A stretch of DNA of 64,000 nucleotides, taken from NCBI GenBank assembly GCA_038093975.1, contig JBBPTG010000042.1:1-64000 (forward strand), read 5' to 3'. A program made the position numbers and the translations under genes. Positions 1-9,609 of the stretch are shown here, piece after piece; the first letter of the stretch is position 1, and each line of letters begins with the position of its first letter. Below the pieces are notes generated by a model, which saw only the letters and a list, made by a program, of their open reading frames with translations, ran no database searches and was not told where the DNA came from. This stretch comes from Chalciporus piperatus (taxonomy: Eukaryota; Basidiomycota; Agaricomycetes; Boletales; Boletaceae).

Positions 1-381
1 ATCTCAGGCTGTCAGCGACTCAACTTGCGAAGACTCGATGTGGAACCGAACGCCTGCCGAATTGCCATCCATAAGTCCCCACTTGGACGGATCGTTGATG
101 GCAGACATTTGTAGAAATTGCTTTGAGGTACTTCAAAGCCTTCTAGCCCGATCAATGGACCCTCAATCCGTCTCATAGTGGAGGGTGAACGACTGTCTTC
201 ATCACGACTCTTTGGTTTGTCTAGGGGAGACTAAATCCGTCTCGGAGTCCCGGGCTGTTGTACTGCTGTTGTAGTACAGAGTTGATGATGACGCGGACTC
301 GGGGAGAATGCAACGTCCGCGCCGAGGCTCCGAGTCGTGGTCTGGGTCACTATTGCTACTGATCAGACTTTGGCAATCAAT
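1..381. other. Left flank of the transposon, no gene seen
   Basis: I see no convincing coding exon, tRNA or repeat here. The open frames are short, lack family motifs, and run across the transposon boundary. The dinucleotide TA at 382-383 is the putative left target-site duplication. Confidence 0.5.
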
Positions 382-383
382 TA

Positions 384-429
384 TTGTCTTTTTCGGCCGA
401 GTTGGCCCCGTGGGAATTTTTGAGTCAAA
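384..429 (+). repeat. Left terminal inverted repeat
   Basis: These 46 bp are the exact reverse complement of 4665-4710. The repeat contains a small internal palindrome (GGCCGAGTTGGCC). Looser similarity continues inward to about 594. TA precedes it. Confidence 0.9.
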
Positions 430-651
430 ACACGCTCCCATCTTCTCTCTGTTGTAGCACCTCAACGCCTCACCGGAATTCGACACCAATAGTACCATTC
501 GACTGGGAACAGCCTACAGATTGCATTCCGCACTGACCGGAAGAAAAAAGAAGAGTTTTCAAAAATCCGGAATTTCACGGTGCCGGGATTCCCTGCCAAC
601 GTCAGTATCTTGTCTTTCTCTGAATATTATCCTTGATTCTGCATTCCAGCC

Positions 652-1851
652 ATGCCGCGAGGACAACAGATCTCGACCGAGATGCAATGGGCTGTTGTAC
701 GCCTCTCAAAATTCCTTGATTTCGAGCGAACTGCTATGGCACTCGATGTATCCATCCGATCTGTCAGACGCATTGTTTCGCACTTCAACACCAACGGAAC
801 GGTTCCAAATCCAGGGAAGAATGTGGTTCCAAAGGAACGACAAGGAAATCGGCATCTACATGATGTCGATGTTGAGGTATTCAGATCATGTCGGGTATTG
901 CCGTCATTCAACGTACTGATTTATGCGCCATTACAGTTCTTGCTAGGTACAATTGCAAAGGCGCCTGACCTTTACTTGGACGAACTTCAAGAAATGCTCG
1001 CTGTATCATGTGGCCGTACGGTTTCGCGTGCTACGATCTGGCGCACGCTTCGCAGAGCTGGCTTTACCATGAAGAAAGTAGGTATTTCTTTCCTCTCGAT
1101 CTTCGTTTTCTTATTTGTTTCAGGTCACACGTGTTGCTGCAGAACGATCAGCCCAAAAACGCTTAGAGTACCTCACAAGGATTGGTCAGTATGACCCACA
1201 ACACCTTGTCTTTGTGGACGAGAGTTCTGTTGATCGTCGCACGACATACCGCGGTCGTGCCTGGTCTATCCGAGGAACCAAAGCACAACGCAAAGCGTTC
1301 TTTGTTCGTGGTCGACGGTATAGTACTCCCAACTCGATGCTTTATTTGATCGTTGATGTTTATTTAGCTTTTCTGTACTCCCTGCACTCTCTCTCAATGG
1401 TGGTATCATCCACTGTGAAATCGTTGAGGGATCGTTTGTTACGGAAACGTTCTCGCAGTTTATCAAAGGTTTGCTTGATGAAATGGAACCTTATCCCGCC
1501 CCAAATTCAGTCATCGTGATGGATAATTGCCGAATTCACAAGCATCCTGACATTCAGGAAATGATTGAATCCAGGTATTTTTTTTTATTTACTGCTCTCG
1601 AAAGCATATGACGTATATATATATCTAGAGGGGTGCGTTGTGAATTCCTACCGCCGTACTCCCCCGATTTCAATCCGATCGAACTGGCGTTCTCTGCGAT
1701 GAAGTATCATCTCCGCCGCAATGGTGCTTATACTCGTATGGCTATGACAGAACTTTCAGAAGATGAGGTACATGCGACACTCCTTAGGGCTCTCTACACA
1801 ATTACTCCCCAGGATTCGTTTGGGTGGTTCAGGCATTGTGGCTACATATAG
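652..1851 (+). CDS. Tc1-type DDE transposase, apparently intact
   Basis: The gene encodes the cut-and-paste transposase of the surrounding element. My exon model is 652-876, 937-1077, 1124-1317, 1368-1574 and 1629-1851, giving 329 residues with no stop or frameshift. The N-terminal part (about residues 5-60) reads as a helix-turn-helix. The catalytic acidic residues are D154 in FVDES, D239 in IVMDNC and E274 in DFNPIE. D239 and E274 are separated by 34 residues, the DD34E spacing of Tc1-like enzymes rather than DD35D of fungal pogo/Fot1. The four introns are 46-60 bp with normal GT-AG ends, like host genes. The start is the first ATG in the TIR-proximal leader. Family assignment rests on motifs only. 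Confidence 0.85.
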
Positions 1852-2077
1852 ATACTCTGTTGTAGTTCTTACTAGTAATATCCAATTGTGCACTGCACAG
1901 AACTTGCGGTTCGGTACGACCATGATGAAGGGTGACTTTGTACGCTACCGCATCGCATGCGCGATCATGACACATAAACCATGCCTTGATCTCCATTCAG
2001 CAAAGCCCACGAGGATTCAAGTATAAGAACTCCAAGGCCAACGTGTCCATTCCTTCAGGCTGGAACGACTCGCCACC

Positions 2078-4424
2078 ATGGCCTCAGGCTCAAAGAAGCG
2101 CAAAAAACCCTCTGACAACGTCAACGATGCAGCTGTCGTTCAAGGTATATATTATCACCAATGTACATCTAAAAACTGATATATTTCAATTGTTCAGGTT
2201 CGAAAGTGAAACGACTTGGTGCATGCACCAAGTGTAAGCTTTCAAAGTCCCGTTGTGAGCTTGATGATGGGGCTAGTGCCTGCACAAGATGCGTCAGGAT
2301 GGGGCTCCCTGATGATTGCATACATCAAGAAAGCTCGACTCGTCCTGCAACACGCACCAGCTGCCCACCTGTGGATCCCCTTGCTCTCCCATCTGGGCCT
2401 CGAAAACGAGCCAATTCAGCTGTTCCTACCTCCCAGAAACCCTCCTCAGAGTCATCACGTAAACGTGCAAAGTCTGATGCCAAGATCGCACTGCCAACGA
2501 CTCAGTCTCAGACGAGGCAACAGCGTTCTACCTCACAGGAACCTACGGCAATCACCCAGGCCTCTGGTAGCAGCCCCAGCTTGTATTCCATCCCTGAAGT
2601 CGACGACGGTGACATGTTTGATCCTTATGATCCTCCGCTCGAAGACTACTCGTTCATGAACCCCCAGGAAGGCGCAAAGGAATTTCTCAGTGCGCTTGGT
2701 GGTGGTGCAATGCTCTCTGAGCCCGAAGACGGGAGTGGCGAGGACTACGGCCCAGAACTCGACGCTGTTTCATCTACGACAAATGGTGACTCAAACATGG
2801 GCTCCGCCGAGTCGGACTCGAGTGGGACAGATGATGCATTCCTTCAGAGCAGCCTGCCACCTCCACAGCCAGCAGTGAAGAAGAAAGGAAAGGCCAAATC
2901 TACCAGCACGGCACGTAGGGGCAGGGCTAGTGCACAAGTCCACACTGTGCGAAGTACCTATGATCCTCAGACCTGTCGTAAGTCAATTTTTACCAACTAG
3001 TATTGTACTTCTTTGCTAATGCCAGTGATTGCCAGCTTTCGTCATCCCATGTGTTGCTCGTAAACCAAATGGCACAAACTCCCCCTTTGAAATCAAGTCC
3101 ACGATTACTTACGAAGAGCTTTGCGATCTAGTAGCTTCGAAACTCAAGTGCTACGGCCCCGCTCTCAAACTTCTGTATCGCCTGGATTCGGGCAACGCAA
3201 AGCAAGCGGCTACATCCATTCAATCAGAGCAAGAACTGACGCTGTTCATGGCGAGAATGCGCCCGATGATCGTCCCGCCACGTCTTGCAAATGGAAAGCC
3301 TTCCACTCGTTCACTCAAGAATGTCCTAGTCCATTTTGAAGACGGCGATGAACTAGAATCAGCTGATCCCCCCAACGCACGCAACTCGAAATCAGGTAAT
3401 CGAACAGTAAGTCTGTTTTTCTGATCGTAAACCTGGACTGACATGTCCCTTCACTCTAGGCTACTAAGGCAACATCAGGATCCAAACAGGTGTCGTCATC
3501 GGGAAGTAAAGCAGTGGAAGAAGGCCCAACGCCGCTTCAGGAACATGTCGAACAACTTCAGAAAAAATACACGTGCAAAGTCCACACAAAGTCGACTGAG
3601 TCGCCTGTCCACTGTTACCCAGGTCCACACGAGACCTGTTTGGTGTTGACTCATAGTCAGATATCATTCTGGGCTCGTGAGATCGTAAGTCGTATCATCA
3701 TCGCTACTAATGTTCATTACTGAGGGTCTATTTTTAGATAAATGGCATTGGAACAGTCGACGACAAACCTGCGACATTGTATCTTCATACCGCGAGGCCA
3801 CGCACCCGAACTCAGCCTTCTGCAGGCGCTGGATCAGACCATTCACTTCAAGTTCCTACTAATATGTTCAATCATCTCGGGGGATATCCCTATCCCCCAG
3901 CCCCTCCTCAGTTCATTGTCTTGCCACCAGCGCCGTGGGGAGGCGCACTCCAAGGGCCAGGAAGTCACGGTTATCCAGGGACTCAAGGGGGGGGTGGATA
4001 TTTCCATCCACCTATCGCTCAGCCTGGCAACACCAACATGCCGGCGGCACCTGGTGCACCCGATTCTAGCCGCTCCACATCTCCCACTTTCTCTAGCGCG
4101 ACAACACACACCGACGCAACATCCCCATTATCAATTGATGACATACCCTTGGCCAAAATACCTAGCATGTCCACTTGGCTCAAGTCACTCGATGATCACG
4201 GGGAGCGGGGCAAAGATGGGATTGGTTTCATTCAGTTTGCTGGCGTTTTCGAACAGGAAGGTTTCCTTCGCCTCTCGCAGCTGTCTGGTGAATTCATATC
4301 GCGGAATGAGCTTCAGGAGATGCTCAAGGTTCCTCGTGGTACCGCTCTCCTTATCATGCAATATGCAAAGCAAGACTTGCGAAAGTTGGCATCAGAAGTG
4401 ATCAGAGACATTCCTGTTTCATGA
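2078..4424 (+). CDS. Zn2Cys6-type protein carried inside the transposon
   Basis: This is the second gene of the element, 227 bp downstream of the transposase. The start ATG sits in a good context (CCACCATGG). Five exons are inferred with introns at about 2144, 2981, 3408 and 3686. A basic N-terminus is followed, from about residue 32, by a six-cysteine cluster (CTKC, then C after six residues, then C-x8-C-x2-C-x8-C) that fits a fungal Zn2Cys6 binuclear zinc cluster. Next come a long Ser/Pro/acidic region with an Arg/Lys patch, a folded-looking middle region (around 3035-3390), another conserved block (around 3545-3770) and a proline-rich linker. The last 90 residues look like a SAM-type helical domain. 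I infer DNA binding; whether it regulates transposition, serves the host or is captured cargo is unknown. Confidence 0.75.
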
Positions 4425-4664
4425 TTAGAGTATTCGTTATTCATTTCCGCACCAATATACATTGATTTTCTGTCCCATTGATCTAAGAACATTCTCCCGC
4501 TGGAAATGCCGGCAGTGTAAAATTCCGGAATTTCAAAACTCATATTTTCGTATCCGGACTTCACGGATCGTATTCTACATGGTCGTCGGAGCTCAACGCT
4601 CATCTTTTTTGTGAATTCCGTGCAGCTGTTGGCGTGCTATGGTCGAGCGAAGTTGGCAGGTGGG

Positions 4665-4710
4665 TTTGACTCAAAAATTCCCACGGGGCCAACTCGGCCG
4701 AAAAAGACAA
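4665..4710 (-). repeat. Right terminal inverted repeat
   Basis: This is the exact reverse complement of 384-429. It is followed by TA at 4711-4712, matching the TA before the left repeat. The looser inner match extends inward to about 4504. Confidence 0.9.
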
Positions 4711-4712
4711 TA

Positions 4713-5490
4713 ATCACGGTCAAGTGTATATTTTGCTATGTACAAGAAACTTTATCTTTGGAAGTAGTTTATTTACATCGATCATCCGATCTTCGCTGCC
4801 AGCAATACACGGGTTCTTATCTTGCCTTAACTTCGACCTGACCCTTCTCAAACACTAGACCGTCCCACAACTCGGCCCAACTCTCCGGAGAGTGGCAAAA
4901 CATGCTTTCTCGGGTGCACCGACGTGCATCCCGCAAATGATTGACCCGGGGGCGGGGGAAAGAAGACCCGCTAAGGCCCGAGCCAGATGTAACTATCGTT
5001 TTTCGTCAAAGATATGGAAGAAAGCAGATGCATTGATAACGGAGCACTGTCCGTGTAGTGGATCGAGCGACGTCAACCTCGCAAGTCAGGCCGCAACGAT
5101 GGGGTCTCGGAAGCGGTGGGCGCGATCGCAGCAGGGTAATTCTCTTTCGACGTCCTGAACAATAGGTGTCCAAGTTCGAAGAACTCTGGAGTGGGTCTTC
5201 AACTTACACCTCTCCTGAAATATACAGAGGCCTAACCTTTCTTTATGTTAGATGTCACAATGTTGCACGACGGAAATCCATCGAAAGCTGCCTTTTTCCG
5301 CATCGATCCCCACTATTCATGACAGGAAATATCACCCCGATATTTGGAGGTAACGAACTCACGACAAGTTCCAATATCAAGGAGGATCACGCCGTCTTGC
5401 TCGCGGCCAAGCTTGATCACCTCAGGATAGACAGGATTCTCCGCGAGCTTGGGCCTAATCACAGTCGTTGCATCACATCAGATACTTATG
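4713..5490. other. Right flank of the transposon, no gene seen
   Basis: The open frames here are short, have no recognisable motif and no plausible exon chain. I see no tRNA or long repeat. Confidence 0.4.
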
Positions 5491-5494
5491 CGAA

Positions 5495-5830
5495 AGCATG
5501 AAGGGTACAAAACAAACTTAAGAAACCCAAATCCGTATATGCAGGGGTATTGGGCGACCTGTAGTAGTGTAGTGTCCAATGAAGAAACGACCGCCACGTC
5601 AAACGAAACGATACCTGGTACGCTTTTGCCTGTACTTACCTTCAGTATGTGCGCCTTCAACTCTTCGTCATCAGTAATTCGCGTGGTTGACTTGAAGAAG
5701 GATGCCTCTTCCGGAGTGAGGACCCAGTACTTTGTCCCCCGTCGAGTGATCCTCTGAGCGCATGATCTCAAAGGGTTCTGTGTGCAAGAATGTAAGGAAG
5801 ACATAATGCGTGCGATCAAGGTGCGCAGTC
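5495..5830 (-). pseudogene. Fragment of a fungal SAM-dependent methyltransferase-type protein
   Basis: Read on the minus strand, a segment containing YWVLTPEEASFFK and DDEELKAHIL is followed by a plausible intron (about 5553-5643) and then YPCIYGFGFLKF before a stop. From memory of the family, this resembles the N-terminal part of a common Agaricomycete SAM-dependent methyltransferase in which a similar segment ends in a YPYPCIR block before the cofactor-binding fold. The SAM-binding motif and everything downstream are missing, and residues between ILK and YPCI appear deleted. I read it as a decayed 5' fragment; no upstream exon with a good start was found. The family name is moderately uncertain. 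Confidence 0.45.
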
Positions 5831-5853
5831 GAGCACCAACTTGAAACGCTCAT

Positions 5854-6264
5854 TATACTTGGATAGGAAATGACATAAATTGTTCATATTGCCGTGGGCC
5901 AGTACCTTGATGGAAACGCGGTCTCTGGCAGCCAGCGGCGCGAGTTAATCGCGAGATTAATCGAGCCAGGCGGTGCACCGTGCTGATGCATCCGCCGCTC
6001 TATAAAATTAGTATAAAAGATGACCGTATTTCTGGTGGACACACGTTTTCGGTGTCAAAAGTGGAATGAATGCGATGTTGACATACCTCCTAGCTTTGTT
6101 CCATGGCGAGGGATTCAAGAAGATGGATGCCTGACTCTGAATAGCATAAAAAACCGCACATCTGGGACAAAGCTGCAACATTCATATAACGAGTGTAAAG
6201 AGACAAATGCTTTATTACATGACTTGGCGAAAAATACACTTCGAAAGGCGTCGATAAACCGCAT
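5854..6264. other. Intergenic region with a TATA-like sequence
   Basis: There is no convincing gene. An AT-rich TATA-like string (TATAAAATTAGTATAAAA, from 6001) faces the plus strand, but no gene follows it there. It may be a leftover promoter. Confidence 0.35.
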
Positions 6265-8052
6265 TCACATCATACTACACACAAAAAAGGTCAACTGCCG
6301 GTCACCACCGGCCTGGTCAAAAGGGTACGACTCACTGCTGTTTTTGCCCACAGCTTGCTCCCAGAGCGATTCAGAAACCAAGGCGAAACTATCCTTCTTC
6401 GTGTGGGAAGGTCGCATTTTGAGTTCGTTGTTTTCGTCGTTCCACCTGAATCGATCAAGCCCGAGCATCCTGATATCGATCTCGGAGATGGGTGTTCGAA
6501 GGGAGGCTTGATCGTCCGTAGATTGGCCCGTAATTTGAGAATACGCTCCAGTGCCGGTCTCAGATAACAAGGGAGTGAAAGTAAACCGGTTTCCTGGGAC
6601 ATCATCGGGACTGCAGAACGAAGGAATGGATGTGATGGAACTTTGCCGTAAGCAAGGCTTGAGAGGTTTCTTCGAAATAGCGCTGCTTTGAGAGGATCTA
6701 GAAGGAGTGTGTAGGCTATGGGTGCGCATGGTTGGGACAACCTGGTGTTCGTCGACAGGCGAGAACGGTAAAGGGCGGGAATTTTCATCGACAAGAACTT
6801 CGATGGCGAGGCCTTTGTGGGACAGATATCGATTGTGCTTCGACTTCCTGTTCGTATCTCGGAAGGGATGCGGTGCTGCAACATCCTGAACAGGCGAGCT
6901 TGGTTCCGTGCCGGTTACATCAGATGTCCGTGAAAGCTTTCGTTTGACATACGGAACTTTCGAGACGATGCTTGCGTTCTCGGGAGCCCGAATATCCGAT
7001 GTTTTTTTCTCGGGTGAAGAAAGACGAGAAAGTGACAGATATTCGCTAGCCGGGATGGGATGAAAGACTGGAGCTTCGATGTGACCTAACGGAGACAACG
7101 GAGGCAATGCAGGCAGAGGTGGCAAAGGAGGAACGGGTCTCCGGTCGCCTTTCAAGGAACACCTGGATAGCTGAAAAGAGTCTCTCGTACCCACAAGAGG
7201 AGAGGATGCGATAGACTTGGGTGGTGTACCAGAGAGAAACGAATAGTCGACGGGATCGCCGTGACCAGGACCATCGATTAATCTGATCGACGAAGGACTC
7301 ACACGTCGACCAATCCTCAGAGTATGGTTTTCGGGTGCAAGAACGCCGAGAGTTCTACCAGCATCGTTGTGGGGATGACCATGACGGGAGCGAGTGTGCT
7401 GTGAAGGGCGAATTGTCTTGGAGCTCGAGGGGACGGACGACGCCGCCGAAACATGTTCATCTGCGTCGCTCGAAAAGCTAAAGAAGGATGTCGACGACCT
7501 AGTGATGCGAGAGCTCGATGTTGAATTCTTCGACTTTGTGGGAAAAGGAACAAAAGCAAAGCGCGCCGAATGTCTCTTCGAGTTTCGATGTAACTGATAC
7601 GCGAATGAACCCTTCCGTCGTTGCGCGATTGGCCAGGCTCCTCCGTTCAGCTTCGCCGCTATATTCGTTTCCCAGGCAGGAGATCCAAAGCAGCCGACGA
7701 GAAGACCGGGGTACCAAGTTCCGTGTTCGATTCGACAATCGGATTCAGTCGGCTTTGAAGATACGAACGAGCGGGAGGTGGAAGAAAGATTGCTGGTTGT
7801 GGACAGAGAGGGCGCGAGGGGTGGCGAATGAATCGTTCCGATGCGACGATGCTTCATGTACAGGACCTTGACAATAAGGAAAACGATGGCGAGAAAGATG
7901 ATGGAGAGAGAAACTATAACGAGTGGGAGGAATCTTCTAACTGAGATGGTAGAAGGAGATGTGATTGCGACAGGAAGAGCGAGAACACAACGCGGGAAAA
8001 CGGAAGGAAACAGAACTCGATAGATGACCACCTGGCGAGCTTGAAAGGTCAT
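6265..8052 (-). CDS. Single-pass membrane protein with a long Ser/Pro-rich cytoplasmic tail, function unknown
   Basis: This is an uninterrupted 595-residue frame. A hydrophobic N-terminal stretch (about residues 8-30) may be a signal peptide. A strong transmembrane segment follows at about residues 40-66 (LPLVIVSLSIIFLAIVFLIV), then a basic stop-transfer KHRR. The remaining 520 residues are low-complexity, rich in Ser, Pro and Arg. They include a proline-leucine run (VPPLPPLPALPPLSPLG) that could bind SH3 domains, and a more ordered block near residues 105-150 (HGTWYPGLL, FGSPAWETN). The layout is like that of fungal cell-surface sensors, but I recognise no named family. The start is the first ATG, and an internal start before the membrane segment is possible. 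Confidence 0.65.
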   Translation of the reverse strand: MTFQARQVVIYRVLFPSVFPRCVLALPVAITSPSTISVRRFLPLVIVSLSIIFLAIVFLIVKVLYMKHRRIGTIHSPPLAPSLSTTSNLSSTSRSFVSSKPTESDCRIEHGTWYPGLLVGCFGSPAWETNIAAKLNGGAWPIAQRRKGSFAYQLHRNSKRHSARFAFVPFPTKSKNSTSSSRITRSSTSFFSFSSDADEHVSAASSVPSSSKTIRPSQHTRSRHGHPHNDAGRTLGVLAPENHTLRIGRRVSPSSIRLIDGPGHGDPVDYSFLSGTPPKSIASSPLVGTRDSFQLSRCSLKGDRRPVPPLPPLPALPPLSPLGHIEAPVFHPIPASEYLSLSRLSSPEKKTSDIRAPENASIVSKVPYVKRKLSRTSDVTGTEPSSPVQDVAAPHPFRDTNRKSKHNRYLSHKGLAIEVLVDENSRPLPFSPVDEHQVVPTMRTHSLHTPSRSSQSSAISKKPLKPCLRQSSITSIPSFCSPDDVPGNRFTFTPLLSETGTGAYSQITGQSTDDQASLRTPISEIDIRMLGLDRFRWNDENNELKMRPSHTKKDSFALVSESLWEQAVGKNSSESYPFDQAGGDRQLTFFVCSMM

Positions 8053-8317
8053 GCTGGCTGCGGACTACGTCGATTGCTAGTCATAGAGCGGCGAAGAAAA
8101 CAGGGCGGATACCAAGTATTGGCGGATACCGGCGTGAGTTCAAGAATCAAAGGTCACGGGCCGGATGCCATTCCACTATTCCGTCCTGCGCTGGCCGGAA
8201 CATACTGGTCTCATGACGCTCTAGTCTGGCTGTATTCCCACTAACGACAATGACAATCGACGCCACCCAACTGGCACCTGTCAGCGATTCAGCGATAACT
8301 TCCTCTGACGCTGCACA

Positions 8318-9432
8318 ATGCCTGCCCGTATCCTTGTGTACTCAGCAACTGCCGGCTATAGGCACCCTTCCATAGAACCCTCTATAGAGGCTCTCAAGGC
8401 CAAAGCTTCCTCGATCCAGGTCGAATTCGACTTCACCGAGGATAAGAGCAAGTTCACAGACGAAAATTTAGCAAAGTATGATGCAGTCCTGTTCATGAAC
8501 AACTCGGGGATAAGTACGTGTCATACGTTGCAGCGATCGCTCACTGGCATAACCGTTTGGGATTCGACAGTCCTCGATGAGACGGGCAAGGTCGCTTTGC
8601 AGAAGTATCTCAACCACGGAGGAAATTTTATTGGTATCCACTGCGCAGCAGACGCTCTTCGTGACACTCCATTTTTCGGAAGGCAGATCGGTGAGCTTGT
8701 TGGTGTATCTATCTCGAAGGAAAATTGCTCACGGAAGACCTGGAACAGGGTCATACTTTGATTACCACCCAGAAATCCAAGAATCGGTAAGATACGGTGT
8801 CGTTTGACAGCGAGGGCGTCTCATTAATGTTACAACAGGTAGTCGAGATTATCGACAATACTCACCCGAGCACCAAGAACCTTCCTGCGCGTTGGAAGCT
8901 GTTCGACGAAATGTAAGGCTGACACCGAAGTCATTCACACTCCCTCACCATACTCGTAGGTACAACTTCCAGTCGGATCCTCGACTAGTAGGCGCAAAGG
9001 TCCTGATCACTGCAGATGAGTCTAGCTATACTGGCGAGTTGTTCCTTGACTGGGGGTACAATTCACTGACCTATCAATTCCAGATCCCCAGGAACGCAAG
9101 TTTGATCACGGGACACCTCATCCCATAGGCAAGTTTCACCCCTTTCACTGCACATCAAAAGTCTGACCATAATAATTGCAGCCTGGTATCAAGAACGCGG
9201 TGCGGGGGTGGAACCCGGAGGCATCGCGGGACGTAGCTGGTACACTGGACTCGGTCATTGCATTGAAATCTGGAGTGTAAGTCCATTCTTTTGCGACTTA
9301 ATCGCGTCCGGTTTAACCACCAGATAGGACGAGCTCTTCTTGGGACATGTCTTGGGCGGGATTACGTGGACACTTGACTCCAAGACCACCCGAGCCTTCA
9401 ACAAAGATGGCAAGGTTGGAAATGCACCTTGA
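8318..9432 (+). CDS. ThuA-like domain protein
   Basis: The protein belongs to the ThuA (trehalose-utilisation-like) fold family, related to class I glutamine amidotransferases; the biochemical role is not settled. Exons are 8318-8513, 8571-8690, 8749-8786, 8839-8912, 8960-9033, 9084-9128, 9182-9276 and 9328-9432 (248 residues), in frame throughout. Motifs include the N-terminal strand ILVYSATAGYRHPSI, then GGNFIGIHCAADA, DHGTPHPIAWYQE, GRSWYTGLGH and the final FLGHVLGGI. The whole protein is one ThuA domain without a signal peptide, so it is probably cytosolic. The introns at 9034-9083 and 9129-9181 need GC donors (GCGAGT and GCAAGT); using nearby GT sites breaks the conserved frame. It is convergent with the DnaJ gene, 177 bp apart. 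Confidence 0.85.
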
Positions 9433-9609
9433 ACGGATGTGTCCAGGAGCGATGTATGTCGTTGTATTAGTGTTATGTAGACCTGTATACAATGCAAAGC
9501 GTAAATAGTGATGGAGATGAGAGTTGGTAAGGTATGGGTAGCGATGACAAGAAATGAATGAGGGTTGAGATGAGATACCATAATTGAAACGAATGTTGAT
9601 GACGGATCA

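Larger units (their letters stand above)
384..4710 (+). mobile_element. Tc1-type TIR DNA transposon carrying two genes
   Basis: The element begins TTGTCTTTTTCGGCC and ends with the exact reverse complement. The outer 46 bp match perfectly (384-429 against 4665-4710), and TA stands immediately outside each end (382-383 and 4711-4712), as expected for Tc1/mariner insertion. A second, imperfect inverted match lies inside (about 553-594 against 4504-4545), so the ancestral TIR was probably around 200 bp. Inside, on the plus strand, are a DD34E transposase (652-1851) and a Zn2Cys6 protein gene (2078-4424). At 4.3 kb it is two to three times the usual size of Tc1/mariner elements. The perfect outer ends and open transposase suggest recent activity, which is an inference. 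Confidence 0.85.

Noticed and set aside
6020..6511. Plus-strand frame after a TATA-like box
   Set aside because: It has no motif and overlaps the 3' end of the membrane-protein gene on the other strand.
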